DNA of 64,000 nucleotides from CAWAQA01 sp963784065. GTDB lineage: Bacteria; Acidobacteriota; Vicinamibacteria; Vicinamibacterales; UBA2999. The notes beneath the pieces are model-generated. The model was not told where the DNA came from. It ran no database searches and was given only the letters and a program-made list of their open reading frames with translations. Location of the stretch: assembly GCA_963784065.1 (NCBI GenBank), contig CAWAQA010000009.1, positions 186,001-250,000 on the forward strand. The letters are read 5' to 3'. This document shows positions 38,935 through 48,580 of the stretch, one piece after another (the first letter of the stretch is position 1; each line of letters begins with the position of its first letter). Made by a program: the position numbers and the translations under genes.

Positions 38935-40914
38935 TCTCCTTCCGACTGCTCGCGCCCGGGTGCGCCTCAGGGCCTTGGACGGAAGCGGGGCACGAGATGT
39001 GTCGCGGGCGTTCTTCCGTTACAGGCGCCGGCGGCGCAAACGGGGAACACCGTTGCCCGGGATTCGCCGTAGACGATCGAGAGACCGCGGCGAGGTGTGC
39101 GGCCATCGTCCGTTGCCTTCGACAACGGTGCGGTCAGCTGCAACCCAGCCACGGCGACGGTCTACGACGGTTGGCCTGTAAACGAAAATCCTACGTACCC
39201 AATCGGCGCCGGCGGTCCACATTGGAGGCGTTTGGTGCTGCTGCCGCGTCGTGCGGCGGCGAGGCTTGCGTCCGCCGCAAGTACTGGAGGATGCACATCT
39301 GGCGACAGTCGCGGTCATAGGCGCGGCGCAATCGCGCGGTGTGACGGCTGGCCGACTGCCGGTGATGGTGCCCCGATGCCGCCGGGCTGTGTCAGAGCGC
39401 GCAACCGAGGTGCGATCCGCGCAGCCGGGGCGACGAACGCGCACGGCACGCAATCTGCACCACTAAGCGGTGAGGCCAACTGCGCGCCGCAGATGCGGCG
39501 GCAGACGGATGCTCTCCAGTTCATGGCCCGTGGGCGACGGATAGCAGCCCGCCGGCCAGGACGACCGCGATATCCCACAACAACCAAACAACTTATCGCG
39601 CTCGACCGCGTAGACGGACGTCTACAGGCATGGGCGCATTCGCCTTGCCGTCGCCACCAGCAGATGGGCCGCCGGCATTCTGCGGTTACAGAAGCTTGAG
39701 CGAAGTGCTGCGTTGGTCGCGATTCGAATGCCGCGCAGTATACTCGTATTTCAAGGGACGGCGGTGTGTATGCCATGTCTCGGCGGACGCGGCAGCGCGT
39801 TTTCGTTCGCAGGAGACCGGACACGATCTTTGGCGCGCCGAGATCGATGCGTATACTGCGAGGCGCGACGGTGTCCGCAGTCCGGTATGCCGCAGCCGGC
39901 CGCATCATGCACCACGGCCAACCGGATGTCCCGCGCCGCAGCCCGCGCAGACCCACAGCCGCTCACGTGCCGAGCCCCACGTGCCGACTTCGCGAGCGAC
40001 CTGCAACGGTCCACCAAGGGGACATGGGCACACACTCGGCCGCAGCGCGCTGACGTCACGACCTTTCACGAGGAACTCCGTTGTCGGCTCGGACACGAAC
40101 ATCCACACGGCGCGACACTCGGGACAGGTCCACTCCGATGCCACGACCGGCAACATGCCGGACCCGAGCCATGACGACTTCGCTGCGCGCAATCGGCAGC
40201 GGTCGCACGTCGATCACGCGTGGGCGTCGCGAGCATCACAAGCCCTCCAAGTAAGCCGAGCCGACGTGAGCGCGACGACGTGTTGCCGGCCACCGCATTG
40301 GAAGCCGCCGGCGAATTATGCCGTCGAAGTTCGCCATGAGCCAGGACCGCAGGGGTTCGCGCACGATCTTTCCGATCCAACTCCCACCCGCCGGCCCTGA
40401 TGGATGGCCATGTCCGCGGGCTACGAGAGTGCCCGCTACATTCGGCGTGCCAACGACCGCGCACACGATAGAGAGTGCAAGAACCAGTGGCAGATCGTTG
40501 CGCCACAACCTCGAATCAGGCACTCGCGACTTGCGGTGGCGGGACAGCATGATGCAGCGCGCATATTCCAACTCTCGGCGTCGACCAGGCCGCTACGCCG
40601 CCGACGACGACATGCCGCGCAACCCCGACGCCGACGTGCGGTCATCACCGTCAGCATAAATGTGGAAGGCGACGCCAGCGACCACGACATCGCGGAGACG
40701 ATCAGCATGCCGTCGCTCGACGACGAGCGCAGCGCGGCCAGGGCCAGCGTCGTCGCGACGAGAGCGGTTCTTTGATGCAGCTGTTCGACATGGCGAGAGG
40801 GAGCAGGGGCGCGACAGGCGAGATGCGGAGATCACGGCGTCGGCCGTGGGCTGAGCGAAGGGGATCGGGTAGGTACACGGCTACGTGGCCGGGCGCTCAC
40901 CGGCCACAGCCGGT
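38935..40914. other. About 2 kb with no confident gene
   Basis: After the end of the HAF protein (about 39015) all frames are short, Arg/Cys-rich and lack recognisable domains. Two weak minus-strand candidates deserve mention. 39905-40192 encodes up to 95 residues with two CxxC pairs (WTCPECRAVWMF and LWVCAGCGAG), a possible zinc ribbon. 40236-40571 encodes 111 residues with one membrane helix (LPLVLALSIVCAVVG), then SWIGKIVREPLRSWLMANFD. Neither has a clear start signal. No integrase, transposase or direct repeat was recognised. Frame-breaking errors could be hiding real genes here. Confidence 0.45.
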
Positions 40915-41268
40915 CTACGGCTCCGCGAGGTTGATCCGGCGCCGGAGCGCAGTCAAACGAGCTTGCATCTGCCGAATGAACTTCTGCATGTCCTCGCACA
41001 ATTGGTGCTGCGTTTGTAGTTCGCGATCAATCGAGGCCACTTCGTCCGCGAGCGTCGTCAACGTCTCCCGCCGCTCTCCGTTGGACAACTCGCTGCCAAC
41101 CCGGTGCTCCGCACCCCGCAGTCTTTCGATGCAGCGCATGGTGTGATGCACTGCCCGAAGTTGCGCTTCCATCTGGGCGAGCAGGTCGAGTTGATGAACG
41201 AACAGCACCTCGGCGTCCGTCTCGAACGCCTTTATCTCCTGTGTTCGATCCGCATCTGGGGTCGCCAT
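40915..41268 (-). CDS. Hypothetical coiled-coil protein, 117 aa
   Basis: Predominantly helical: QLDLLAQMEAQLRAVHHTMR, then LTTLADEVASIDRELQTQHQ and a basic C-terminus (MQARLTALRRRINLAEP). ATG at 41268 is preferred over an upstream extension whose composition (Arg/Gly-rich) looks non-coding. No signal or TM segment and no family recognised. It is flanked by gene-poor DNA on both sides, with the tRNA-Pro terminator upstream on the same strand. Confidence 0.45.
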   Translation of the reverse strand: MATPDADRTQEIKAFETDAEVLFVHQLDLLAQMEAQLRAVHHTMRCIERLRGAEHRVGSELSNGERRETLTTLADEVASIDRELQTQHQLCEDMQKFIRQMQARLTALRRRINLAEP

Positions 41269-41636
41269 CCTATTGAGGATCGCACAGGGCGCCCTCCATC
41301 TTTTGATGACGCCCTTCCGCCTTGATTGGCAGTGGTCGCCGCTTGAGTAATCGCCGTGCTGGCGCGGATGCGCTGCGCGAACACGATCCGGAACGCCCCG
41401 CAAACCGAGGGCGAACGTGCCCGCCCAGCGAGGGAGGATTGTCCCACGCGCCGTTCCCGCAAGCGTATAGATGTCCGAGCTGTTCCGGGTGAGCGCCCCG
41501 GAGTAGGTCTGCCACCGCGTCGCCTTCATCCCCGCTTCGAGTGAGGAGTTGGAAGAGCGGAGGAGCGTGAGGGAACCGTGCGGGACGGGCTGTGGCCGTT
41601 GGACGTGAGGGCTGAGAACGTGTCCGCCAGGGCAAA
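41269..41636. other. Intergenic region, 368 bp, nothing recognised
   Basis: It lies between the coiled-coil gene and the tRNA-Pro terminator. A minus-strand frame runs through it in phase with the coiled-coil gene (KATRWQTYSGALTRNS), but composition does not support coding with confidence. Confidence 0.4.
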
Positions 41637-41637
41637 C

Positions 41638-41668
41638 GAAAAAGGCCGGGGACTTGCTCCCGGCCTTG
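41638..41668 (-). terminator. Rho-independent terminator downstream of tRNA-Pro
   Basis: On the minus strand, AAGGCCGGG pairs perfectly with CCCGGCCTT across an 8-nt loop and is followed by TTTTCG. It is about 90 nt downstream of the tRNA 3' end and is the only hairpin in the window with a proper U-tract. Confidence 0.8.
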
Positions 41669-41755
41669 TCCTGTTTATGGTCTGGAAATCGACGTCCCCT
41701 TTAGGGTCTTCAGTCCCCCTCAGACCCCTGGTTGCCGTTTTTCCTCCATGATTTC

Positions 41756-41832
41756 TGGTCGGGGCGATAGGATTTGAACCTACGACCCCTCGGTCCCGAA
41801 CCGAGTGCTCTACCAGGCTGAGCCACGCCCCG
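41756..41832 (-). tRNA. tRNA-Pro (CGG anticodon)
   Basis: 77 nt on the minus strand. The acceptor arm CGGGGCG pairs with CGCCCCG, followed by A73 and an encoded CCA. The D-arm contains GGCTCAGCCTGGTAGAGC, the anticodon stem CTCGG/CCGAG encloses loop TTCGGGA (anticodon CGG, codon CCG), and the T-arm is GTAGGTTCAAATCCTAT. All four stems fold by inspection. It is followed on the same strand by a Rho-independent terminator. Confidence 0.95.
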
Positions 41833-41880
41833 ACGAAGCCCCAGTCTAACCGGGTGCATGACTGGGCGCAAGCGTCGTGC

Positions 41881-41886
41881 TATAAC
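41881..41886 (+). promoter_or_regulatory. -10-like hexamer before FmdB-like gene, leaderless arrangement
   Basis: TATAAC ends 9 nt before ATG at 41896; no ribosome-binding site between. Confidence 0.45.
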
Positions 41887-41895
41887 CTCTGCGCC

Positions 41896-42174
41896 ATGCC
41901 GATCTTCGAATACGAGTGCCGCGCCTGCGGTCACGCATTCGAAACACTCGTGCGCACGGGCGACGTTGCCGCGTGCCCATCCTGCAGCAGCCAGGATCTC
42001 GAGAAGCTGCTCTCGCTGTCGACCATCAGCTCCGCGGCCATCCGCAAGGCCAACATCAACAAAGCCCGCCACGCCAACAAGGGCATCCAGAAGGACAAGG
42101 CGATGGCCGAGATGGACGAGATCCGCCATCACTACGGCGACGCGGCGACCACGCCGCTGCGCAAGCCCAAATAA
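41896..42174 (+). CDS. FmdB-type zinc ribbon protein
   Basis: 92 residues. The N-terminus MPIFEYECRACGHAFETLV and the second CxxC in AACPSCSSQDLEKLLS form the FmdB regulatory zinc ribbon, named after a putative regulator of formamidase. The C-terminal half is basic and helical. ATG at 41896 is chosen because the family starts with MPxYEYxC and a -10 hexamer precedes it. It lies between tRNA-Pro and surE (convergent). Exact role is unknown; these proteins probably bind nucleic acid or assist expression of neighbours. Confidence 0.85.
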   Translation: MPIFEYECRACGHAFETLVRTGDVAACPSCSSQDLEKLLSLSTISSAAIRKANINKARHANKGIQKDKAMAEMDEIRHHYGDAATTPLRKPK

Positions 42175-42214
42175 CGCCTCTGCGATCGCACATCGCAGAT
42201 ACATCGCGGCTGTC

Positions 42215-42973
42215 TCACCGGGCTTCGGCGGGCGCGACGTGCGGCAGCGACTCCACGTACTTCAACGCGTCGTACGCCGTCATGTCGGGCTGCAGCGGCG
42301 TGATCGAGACGTAGCCGTCGCGCACGGCCTGGTAGTCGGAGCGGTCGTGCGGCTCCCACTCGTTCTCGCCTTCCTCGATCCAGTGGTCCGGCTTGTGCCG
42401 CGGGTCCACGCGCTCGCTGACCACGGTGATGTGATTGCGCTTGGCCTGCACGGTCGCCTTGAAGCCCTTGTGCGGGCCGCGCGGCACGTTGATGTTGAGA
42501 AGCGTGAACTTCGGCAGGCCGCGCTCGAGCACGGCAGCGGCGATCACGACGGCCGCCTCGGCGGACGGCCCGAACTCGGTCTCGTCACGCACGCGCTGCG
42601 CGGACACCGCGATGCTCGGGATCGAGAGCAGCGCTCCTTCGAGCGCGCCCGAGACGGTTCCCGAATAGGTAATGTCGTCGCCGAGGTTCCAGCCCTTGTT
42701 GATGCCGGAGACGATCAGGTCGGGCTTGTCCTTCATCACGTGGGTGATCGCGATGTTCACGCAATCAGTCGGCGTGCCGTCTACCGCGAACACGTTCGGC
42801 CCGACGGTGTCGATGCGCAGCGGCCGCCGCAGGGTGAGCGCGTGGCCGATCGCGCTCGCTTCCTGAATGGGGGCGACAATGGTCACCTCGCCGAGATGCG
42901 CGAGGGCATCGGCCAGTGCCCTGATGCCTTCGGAATGCACGCCGTCGTCATTAGTCACGAGTATTCGACGCAT
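42215..42973 (-). CDS. surE: 5'/3'-nucleotidase SurE
   Basis: 252 residues, intact. The N-terminal metal site is ILVTNDDGVHSEGI (Asp-Asp), followed by VTIVAPIQEASAIGHALTL, the conserved Asn/Ser loop in DLIVSGINKGWNLGDDITYS, and GTVSGALEGALL. SurE hydrolyses nucleoside monophosphates (and exopolyphosphate) in the cytoplasm and supports stationary-phase survival. ATG at 42973 (MRRILVTNDDG) is preferred over the in-frame ATG at 42994. A TAGAAT hexamer ends 11 nt upstream. Confidence 0.93.
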   Translation of the reverse strand: MRRILVTNDDGVHSEGIRALADALAHLGEVTIVAPIQEASAIGHALTLRRPLRIDTVGPNVFAVDGTPTDCVNIAITHVMKDKPDLIVSGINKGWNLGDDITYSGTVSGALEGALLSIPSIAVSAQRVRDETEFGPSAEAAVVIAAAVLERGLPKFTLLNINVPRGPHKGFKATVQAKRNHITVVSERVDPRHKPDHWIEEGENEWEPHDRSDYQAVRDGYVSITPLQPDMTAYDALKYVESLPHVAPAEAR

Positions 42974-43194
42974 AGGAACCAACGATTCTAGCATTCACGC
43001 CTTCTCCCCGCCGCCGCGCTCTGGGCGGAAGACGCTCGTAAGGCACCCGCGAAGGTCAGCGCTGGCGGTCCGCAGCGCCACACCCCGAGCACGCTCGTTG
43101 CAATAGCAAACGGCCGAGGCAAGGCCGATAGACCCCATCCCAGGACGATCGCCGCCTTACGGCCGAGCCGGTCCGAAAGGCCTCGGCCCGCGAA

Positions 43195-44432
43195 TCACCA
43201 GCATCTGCGTGCCGCGTCTGCGTCAGCGCGATGAACGGACGCGCCGCCCGGGCAACCATAACCGGGTGCGGAGCCGAAGACATGTCGGTACACCGCGCGC
43301 TGCGGGGTGGTCGTCTTGACGGCGAGGCCGAACCGCTCGTGGACGGGCGCGTCGGCCGCGACCAGCCGCGCCACATACTCTCCGACGGCGGGGCCGTGCT
43401 TGAAGCCGTGCCCGGAGCCGCCGCCGACGATCAGCACGTTGCGGATGATCGGGATGACGATCGATCAGAAAATCACCGGTGGACGTGTTCTCGTACTGGC
43501 ACACGCGGCTCTCGACGACCGGCGCGTCGGCAAGCGCCGGGAACCGGCGCGCGAGCCATGCACGTGCGGACGCGGACGCTGTCGTCATCGAGAGTCCGGT
43601 CCCCGCTGTCCGGATCGATGAGCGGGCCATGCCGATCGATGCCGACCTTGAGGCCACGGCCTTCGAGGTCGGGCACGCCGTAAATCCCGGCGGGAAAATC
43701 GACCCACGCCGGCGTGTGCGCCGGCCCGAAACGGTCGTCGCCCGCCGGGGTGCCGAAGTAGATCACCACCTGCCGCGTCGGCCTGATCACTCCGCCGAGC
43801 AGCTCTGGAAACACGGCCGGCAGCCAGGCGCCGCACGCGAAGACGAACAGATCGCCGGCGATCTCGCCGCCATCTGTCAGAGACACGGAGCGCAGTGGAC
43901 GATCCGAACGAACGGCGGCGACCCGGGCACGGACGAACTGCACGCCTTTCGCGATCAGATCCGCCGCAAGGGCGCGGACGGCATCGCGCGCCATGACGAC
44001 GCCGCACGCGGACTCGAGCAGTGCCGTGCCGATGTCGTCGGCGACGAGGTGTGGATAGCGCACGCGCAGCGCCGCGCGATCGAGCAGCGTCAACGGGTAG
44101 TGTCCCCGCTCCAGTGTTCGCCGCGTGGCCTCGGTGTAGGGATCGTCACTCTTCGCCAGCCAGAGCACACCGCATTCGTGGAATAGCGGCTGGCCGCGAT
44201 CGGTACGCCGATCGAAATCGCGCCAGAGCGCGAGCGAGCGCAAGGCAAACTGTGAATACAGCTCATCGGGGCCGTAACCGCACCGGATGATGCGCGATTC
44301 GTCGCCCGAGCTCGACCGAGTATTGCCCGGTCCGTAGGCATCGAGCAGCGTCACCTGGTGCCCGGCGGCGACGAGGTGATAGGCGGTCCAGGTGCCGAAC
44401 ACACCGGCACCGACGACGACGGCGTGAGACAT
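43195..44432 (-). CDS. FAD-dependent amine oxidase (MTOX/sarcosine-oxidase-like), frameshifted
   Basis: About 412 residues. ATG at 44432 begins a Rossmann FAD-binding motif (VVVGAGVFGTWTAYHLVAAG), then LLDAYGPGNTRSSSGDESRI and IRCGYG, which is characteristic of monomeric sarcosine oxidase/N-methyltryptophan oxidase enzymes. The middle carries ECGVLWLAKSDD and FACGAWLPAVFPELLGG. Frame changes near 43570 and 43440 separate the C-terminal part (CQYENTSTGDFLIDRHPD, then IVGGGSGHGFKHGPAVGEYV), which holds the Cys near which FAD is covalently attached in these enzymes and the closing GHGFKHGP motif. It oxidises secondary amines or N-methyl amino acids; which one is not readable. Confidence 0.82.
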
Positions 44433-44569
44433 CGAGTGACTGAGATTCCTGACGATTACACGCCGAATTTGGCTCGACGGACGCTCCGGCGATGCTGGCC
44501 ATTGTGACATGTCCGTGCAACGCGCCAGCTCTGCGCGGAAGCGGAACAGCCGTTGCACCCTAGCTCGGC

Positions 44570-46087
44570 ATGGCGACACGACGCCGGCGTCTGGGCCTCG
44601 AGGACGCGCGCCGCGTGCTGACGAAGGTGTTCGGGCTGGATGAATTCCGTCCAGGGCAGGAAGAAATTATCCGCTCCGTCCTCGAGGGCGCCGACACGGT
44701 GGCCATCATGCCGACCGGCGCCGGAAAGTCGCTGTGTTACCAGATCCCCGCCCTCCTGCTGCCGGGGACGACGGTGGTCGTGTCCCCCCTCATCTCGCTG
44801 ATGAAAGACCAGGGCGACAAGCTCGTGGACATGGGTCTCGCGGCGTCGCCGATGAACAGCACGCTCACCGCAAGGGAGGAATCGGAGCATCTGGAGTCGA
44901 TTGCGACGGAACGGAGCGAGTTCGTGCTCACCACGCCGGAGCGGCTCGCGACGGAGGATTTCCGCGAGGCGCTGCGCCAGACGCCCATCGATCTCATCGT
45001 CGTGGACGAGGCGCACTGCGTGTCGCAGTGGGGTCACGATTTCAGGCCCGCGTACCTGGAAATCAGGGACGCGATCGCCGCGCTCGGCAAGCCGCCGGTC
45101 CTCGCGCTGACGGCGACGGCGCGCCCGGAGCTGCTCGCCGACGTCCTCGCGCAACTGGGCATCCCCGACGCCCACGTCGTGAATACCGGCGTCTACCGTC
45201 CGAATCTGCACTACGAAGTGATGCGCACGGTCAACGAGCCGCAGAAGCGCGAGCATCTGGTCCGCCTGCTGCGCGAGATCGACGGCGGCGGGATCGTCTA
45301 CGCGTCCACCGTCCGCCAGGTGGAGGTGCTCTACGACCTGCTTCACGGCCTGGGCTTCGACGTCGCGAAGTACCACGGGCGCATGGCGCCACGCCAGCGG
45401 AAAGAGAGTCAGGAGCGCTTCATGAGCGGGTCGCTCCACGCGATGCTTGCCACCAACGCCTTCGGGATGGGGATCGACAAGCCGGACATCCGGTTCGTCA
45501 TCCACTACAACATGCCCGGCTCGCTCGAAGCCTACTATCAGGAGTCGGGCCGCGCCGGCCGCGACGGCGACACGTCGCGATGCGTGCTGTTCTACCAGCT
45601 CGAAGACCGGCGGACGCAGATCTATTTCATGAGCGGCCGCTACCCGCGCGTCGACGACATCCGTGCCGTGTACGACGCCCTCGAACGGCTGGGCGCCGCC
45701 CGCGAACCGGTGCCGATCGCCCGGCTGAAAGCGGCGGCCGCGGATGTCGCGCCCACGAAGTCCCGCGTCATCATTTCCCTGCTCAAGGACCTCGGCGTCG
45801 TGAAGGAGCAGCGGGGCGTGCTCCTCCGTCTGCTGAAGAGCGGCATCTCGGGCGGGAACCTTGCCGCGATGGCCGAGGACTACCGTACCCGCCATTCGTC
45901 GGACCGCGAGAAGCTCGAGCGCATGATGGCCTACGGCCAGAGTGCGGCCTGCAGATGGGCCTTGCTGCTCGGGTATTTCGGCGAGGCGGACGCGACGCTG
46001 CGCTGCGGCGTGTGCGACAACTGCCGCAATCCGCTCGAGGAACAGGTCGCCCCGCCAATCGAGCGATCGAAGGCCGCGGATCGATAA
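44570..46087 (+). CDS. recQ: ATP-dependent DNA helicase RecQ
   Basis: 505 residues, intact. Superfamily 2 helicase with Walker A MPTGAGKSLCYQ, DEAH box VVDEAHCVSQWGHDFR, SAT-like LALTATA, ATNAFGMGIDKPDIRFVIHY and YYQESGRAGRDG. The RQC zinc-binding site follows (CRWALLLGYFGE, CGVCDNC). The HRDC domain is absent: the protein ends soon after the zinc site, a short form frequent outside Proteobacteria. RecQ unwinds forks and recombination intermediates 3' to 5'. ATG at 44570. The stop lies 7 bp before the start of the radical SAM gene. Confidence 0.93.
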   Translation: MATRRRRLGLEDARRVLTKVFGLDEFRPGQEEIIRSVLEGADTVAIMPTGAGKSLCYQIPALLLPGTTVVVSPLISLMKDQGDKLVDMGLAASPMNSTLTAREESEHLESIATERSEFVLTTPERLATEDFREALRQTPIDLIVVDEAHCVSQWGHDFRPAYLEIRDAIAALGKPPVLALTATARPELLADVLAQLGIPDAHVVNTGVYRPNLHYEVMRTVNEPQKREHLVRLLREIDGGGIVYASTVRQVEVLYDLLHGLGFDVAKYHGRMAPRQRKESQERFMSGSLHAMLATNAFGMGIDKPDIRFVIHYNMPGSLEAYYQESGRAGRDGDTSRCVLFYQLEDRRTQIYFMSGRYPRVDDIRAVYDALERLGAAREPVPIARLKAAAADVAPTKSRVIISLLKDLGVVKEQRGVLLRLLKSGISGGNLAAMAEDYRTRHSSDREKLERMMAYGQSAACRWALLLGYFGEADATLRCGVCDNCRNPLEEQVAPPIERSKAADR

Positions 46088-46094
46088 TGGAGGC

Positions 46095-47218
46095 GTGCCG
46101 AACCTCCAGGATGTCCTCGCCGCGCGCACGCGCCCAGCCGCGCCGGAACTCGTCGAGTCGATCGATCGGGACCGCGTTCGTTGCTACGCCTGCGGGCATC
46201 AATGCCCGATCCCGGACGGCGCCGTGGGCGTGTGCAAGGTCCGTTTCAACGACGGCGGCACGTTGCGCGTCCCGTGGGGCTATGTCGGCGGGGTGCAATG
46301 CGACCCGGTCGAGAAGAAGCCGTTCTTCCACGCCTATCCCGGCGCGCTGGCGTACAGCTTCGGCATGCTCGGTTGCGATCTCCACTGCAGCTACTGCCAG
46401 AACTGGGTGACGTCTCAGGCGCTGCGCGATCCGCACGCCGTCGTTCCGCCGCGCGACGCGACGCCCGCCGCGCTCGTCCAGGACGCCGTGCAGCAGGGCG
46501 CCCGGATCGTGGTCTCGACCTACAACGAGCCGCTCATCACCGCCGAATGGGCCGTCGCGATCTTCAAGGAGGCACGCGAACAGGGGCTCGTCACCGGCTT
46601 CGTGTCCAACGGGAACGGCACCACACGCGTGCTCGAATACCTGCGGCCGCACATCGATCTCTACAAGGTGGATCTCAAGAGCTTCGACGATCATCACTAC
46701 CGCGAGCTCGGCGGCCGGCTGCAGCCGATCCTCGACACGATCAGTGGCTGCATCGTGCCGGTGTGTGGGTGGAGATCGTGACGCTGCTGGTGCCCGGCTT
46801 CAACGACAGCGAGGCGGAACTGCGCGGCCTGACGCAGTTCCTCGCCGGCGTGTCGCCTGACATCCCGTGGCACGTGACGGCGTTCCACCAGGACTACAAG
46901 ATGACCGATCCCGCGAACACCACGGCCGCGATGCTCGTGCGGGCCGCGCGGATCGGGCGCGACGCCGGCCTGCGGTTCGTGTACGGCGGCAACATCCCCG
47001 GCCGCGTCGGCGATCTGGAGCACACGCAGTGCCCCACCTGTGGCGAGCGCCTGATCACGCGGCACGGATATCTCATCCAGGACTACCGGCTCACGCGCGA
47101 AGGCGCCTGTCCGGCGTGCGCCACGGCGATTCCGGGCCGGTGGAGCCCCGGTTTCGAGGGCCAGCGCACCGCGTTCCCGTTCCTTCCCCACGACCGCACT
47201 CGGTTCAAGGTGGTGTGA
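46095..47218 (+). CDS. AmmeMemoRadiSam-type radical SAM enzyme, frameshifted once
   Basis: About 374 residues. An N-terminal Cys-rich region (RCYACGHQCPIPDGAVGVCK) is followed by the radical SAM cluster motif LGCDLHCSYCQNW (CxxxCxxC) and GFVSNGNGTTRVLEYLRPHI, the profile of the enzyme that co-occurs with MEMO and AMMECR1 proteins. Near 46765 the frame changes (SGCIVPV to GVWVEIVTLLVPGFNDSE). The C-terminal half has WHVTAFHQDYKMTDPANTTA and a second Cys pair set (CPTCGERL, GACPACATA). GTG at 46095 is the likely start, though GGAGG sits only 1-2 nt before it. The MEMO and AMMECR1 partners are not in the window. Confidence 0.85.
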
Positions 47219-47306
47219 GGCCCGGGCTCAGGGCGCCAGGCGACCCGAGGTGCTCGGCGGGTCCGAAAGGACCCGCCCTACGCGTCTTTTCGCCATGAGG
47301 CGCGTT

Positions 47307-47393
47307 CGTAGAGGCGGACCTTCGGGTCCGTACATAGAGGCGGACCTTGAGGTCCGTTCGTAGAGGCGGACCTTCAGGTCCGCCCGACACGTC
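47307..47393. repeat. Three tandem GTAGAGGCGGACC palindromes
   Basis: GTAGAGGCGGACCTT-x-x-GGTCCG repeats three times at about 32-bp steps (spacer variants TTCG, TTGA, TTCA). Each core CGGACC/GGTCCG is a hairpin. Another copy lies at 52510-52532 and a divergent one near 20.98 kb. Confidence 0.8.
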
Positions 47394-47442
47394 CGAGCCC
47401 GCAGCCTGGAGCCCGCTCCCTGGAGCCCGGAGCCCGAACGAG

Positions 47443-47448
47443 TACAAT
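47443..47448 (+). promoter_or_regulatory. -10-like hexamer before moaA, leaderless arrangement
   Basis: TACAAT ends 8 nt before the GTG start at 47457, with no ribosome-binding site. Confidence 0.5.
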
Positions 47449-47456
47449 CACACCCA

Positions 47457-48473
47457 GTGATCCAGGACCAGTTCCATCGGCCGCTGCGCAACCTGCGCCT
47501 CTCGGTCACCGACCGCTGCAACCTGCGGTGCAGCTACTGCATGCCCGAGCAGGATTACGTCTGGCTGCCGCGCGAGGACATCCTGCAGTTCGAGGAAATC
47601 GAGCGGCTGGTGGACGTGTTCGTCCGGCTCGGCGTCGACAAGGTCAGGCTCACTGGCGGCGAGCCGCTGCTCCGTCGCGATCTTCCGGCGCTCGTCGCGC
47701 GCCTTGCGGCCCGGCCGGCCATTCGCGATCTGGCGATGACCACCAACGGCGTGCTGCTGGCGCCGCACGCCCGCACGCTGCGCGAAGCCGGCCTCCATCG
47801 CCTGACCGTCAGCCTCGACACACTGAAGCCCGCCCGCTTCCAGACCCTGGCACGGTACGACGAGCTTCCCCGTGTCCTCGCCGGCATCGACGCCGCCGCG
47901 CCGCTCTTTCCGGGCCTCAAGATCGATTCGGTCGTCATCCGTGGCGTCAACGACGACGAGCTGGTGGATCTGATCGAGTTCGCCCGCGCGCGTGAGGCGG
48001 AGGTGCGGTTCATCGAGTACATGGACGTCGGCGGCGCGACCGCCTGGTCGATGGGTCGGGTCGTCTCACGGGACGACATGCTCAAGGCACTCACGGCGCA
48101 CTACGGGCCGATCGAAGCGCTGCACGAAGCATCCTCGGCCCCTGCCGATCGCTACCGCCTCCCGGACGGCACGATCTTCGGCATCATCGCCTCGACGACG
48201 GCGCCGTTCTGCGAGAGCTGCGATCGCAGCCGGCTCACCGCCGACGGCATGTGGTACCTGTGTCTGTACGCGACGCACGGGATCGACCTCCGCCATCCTC
48301 TCCGGCATGGCGCCGCCGCCGAGGAGATCGAAGCGCTGGTGCGATCGGCGTGGGAAGGGCGGCGCGACCGAGGCGCGGAGAACCGTCTCGCGGCCCGCGA
48401 TCGCACGCAGCTGATCCCGGTGGACACGTTGAGACGCGACCCGCACCTGGAGATGCACACGAGAGGCGGGTAG
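47457..48473 (+). CDS. moaA: GTP 3',8-cyclase MoaA
   Basis: 338 residues, intact. First step of molybdenum cofactor synthesis: converts GTP to 3',8-cyclo-7,8-dihydro-GTP. The N-terminal radical SAM cluster is TDRCNLRCSYCMP, followed by KVRLTGGEPLLRRDL. The second 4Fe-4S cluster is bound by FCESCDRSRL and the Cys in WYLCLY. The C-terminus ends in the GG pair required for activity (HTRGG). GTG at 47457. No other moa/moe gene is adjacent, but a molybdenum hydroxylase that needs the cofactor is encoded at 61.9-64 kb. Confidence 0.95.
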   Translation: MIQDQFHRPLRNLRLSVTDRCNLRCSYCMPEQDYVWLPREDILQFEEIERLVDVFVRLGVDKVRLTGGEPLLRRDLPALVARLAARPAIRDLAMTTNGVLLAPHARTLREAGLHRLTVSLDTLKPARFQTLARYDELPRVLAGIDAAAPLFPGLKIDSVVIRGVNDDELVDLIEFARAREAEVRFIEYMDVGGATAWSMGRVVSRDDMLKALTAHYGPIEALHEASSAPADRYRLPDGTIFGIIASTTAPFCESCDRSRLTADGMWYLCLYATHGIDLRHPLRHGAAAEEIEALVRSAWEGRRDRGAENRLAARDRTQLIPVDTLRRDPHLEMHTRGG

Positions 48474-48480
48474 CGGATCT

Positions 48481-48580
48481 TCCGGCTGAAGCCGGAAGCC
48501 ACGGGTACATCGGGCCGGCTGAAGCCGGCCCCTCCGAGCGCAGAAACCAGAAGGTCGTGGCTTCCGGCTTCAGCCGGAAG
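48481..48580. repeat. Three copies of the SCCGGC-TGAA-GCCGGS repeat
   Basis: CTTCCGGCTGAAGCCGGAAG at about 48479, GCCGGCTGAAGCCGGC at about 48515 and an inverted copy near 48563. It lies between convergent moaA and the bacilliredoxin gene, so it may double as a terminator. Confidence 0.8.

Noticed and set aside
38935..41832. Prophage or integrated island at tRNA-Pro
   Set aside because: No integrase, phage structural gene or duplicated tRNA end could be identified by eye.
44570..46087. RecQ truncated at the C-terminus
   Set aside because: The missing HRDC domain is a common natural variation; the zinc-binding region is complete and the frame intact.
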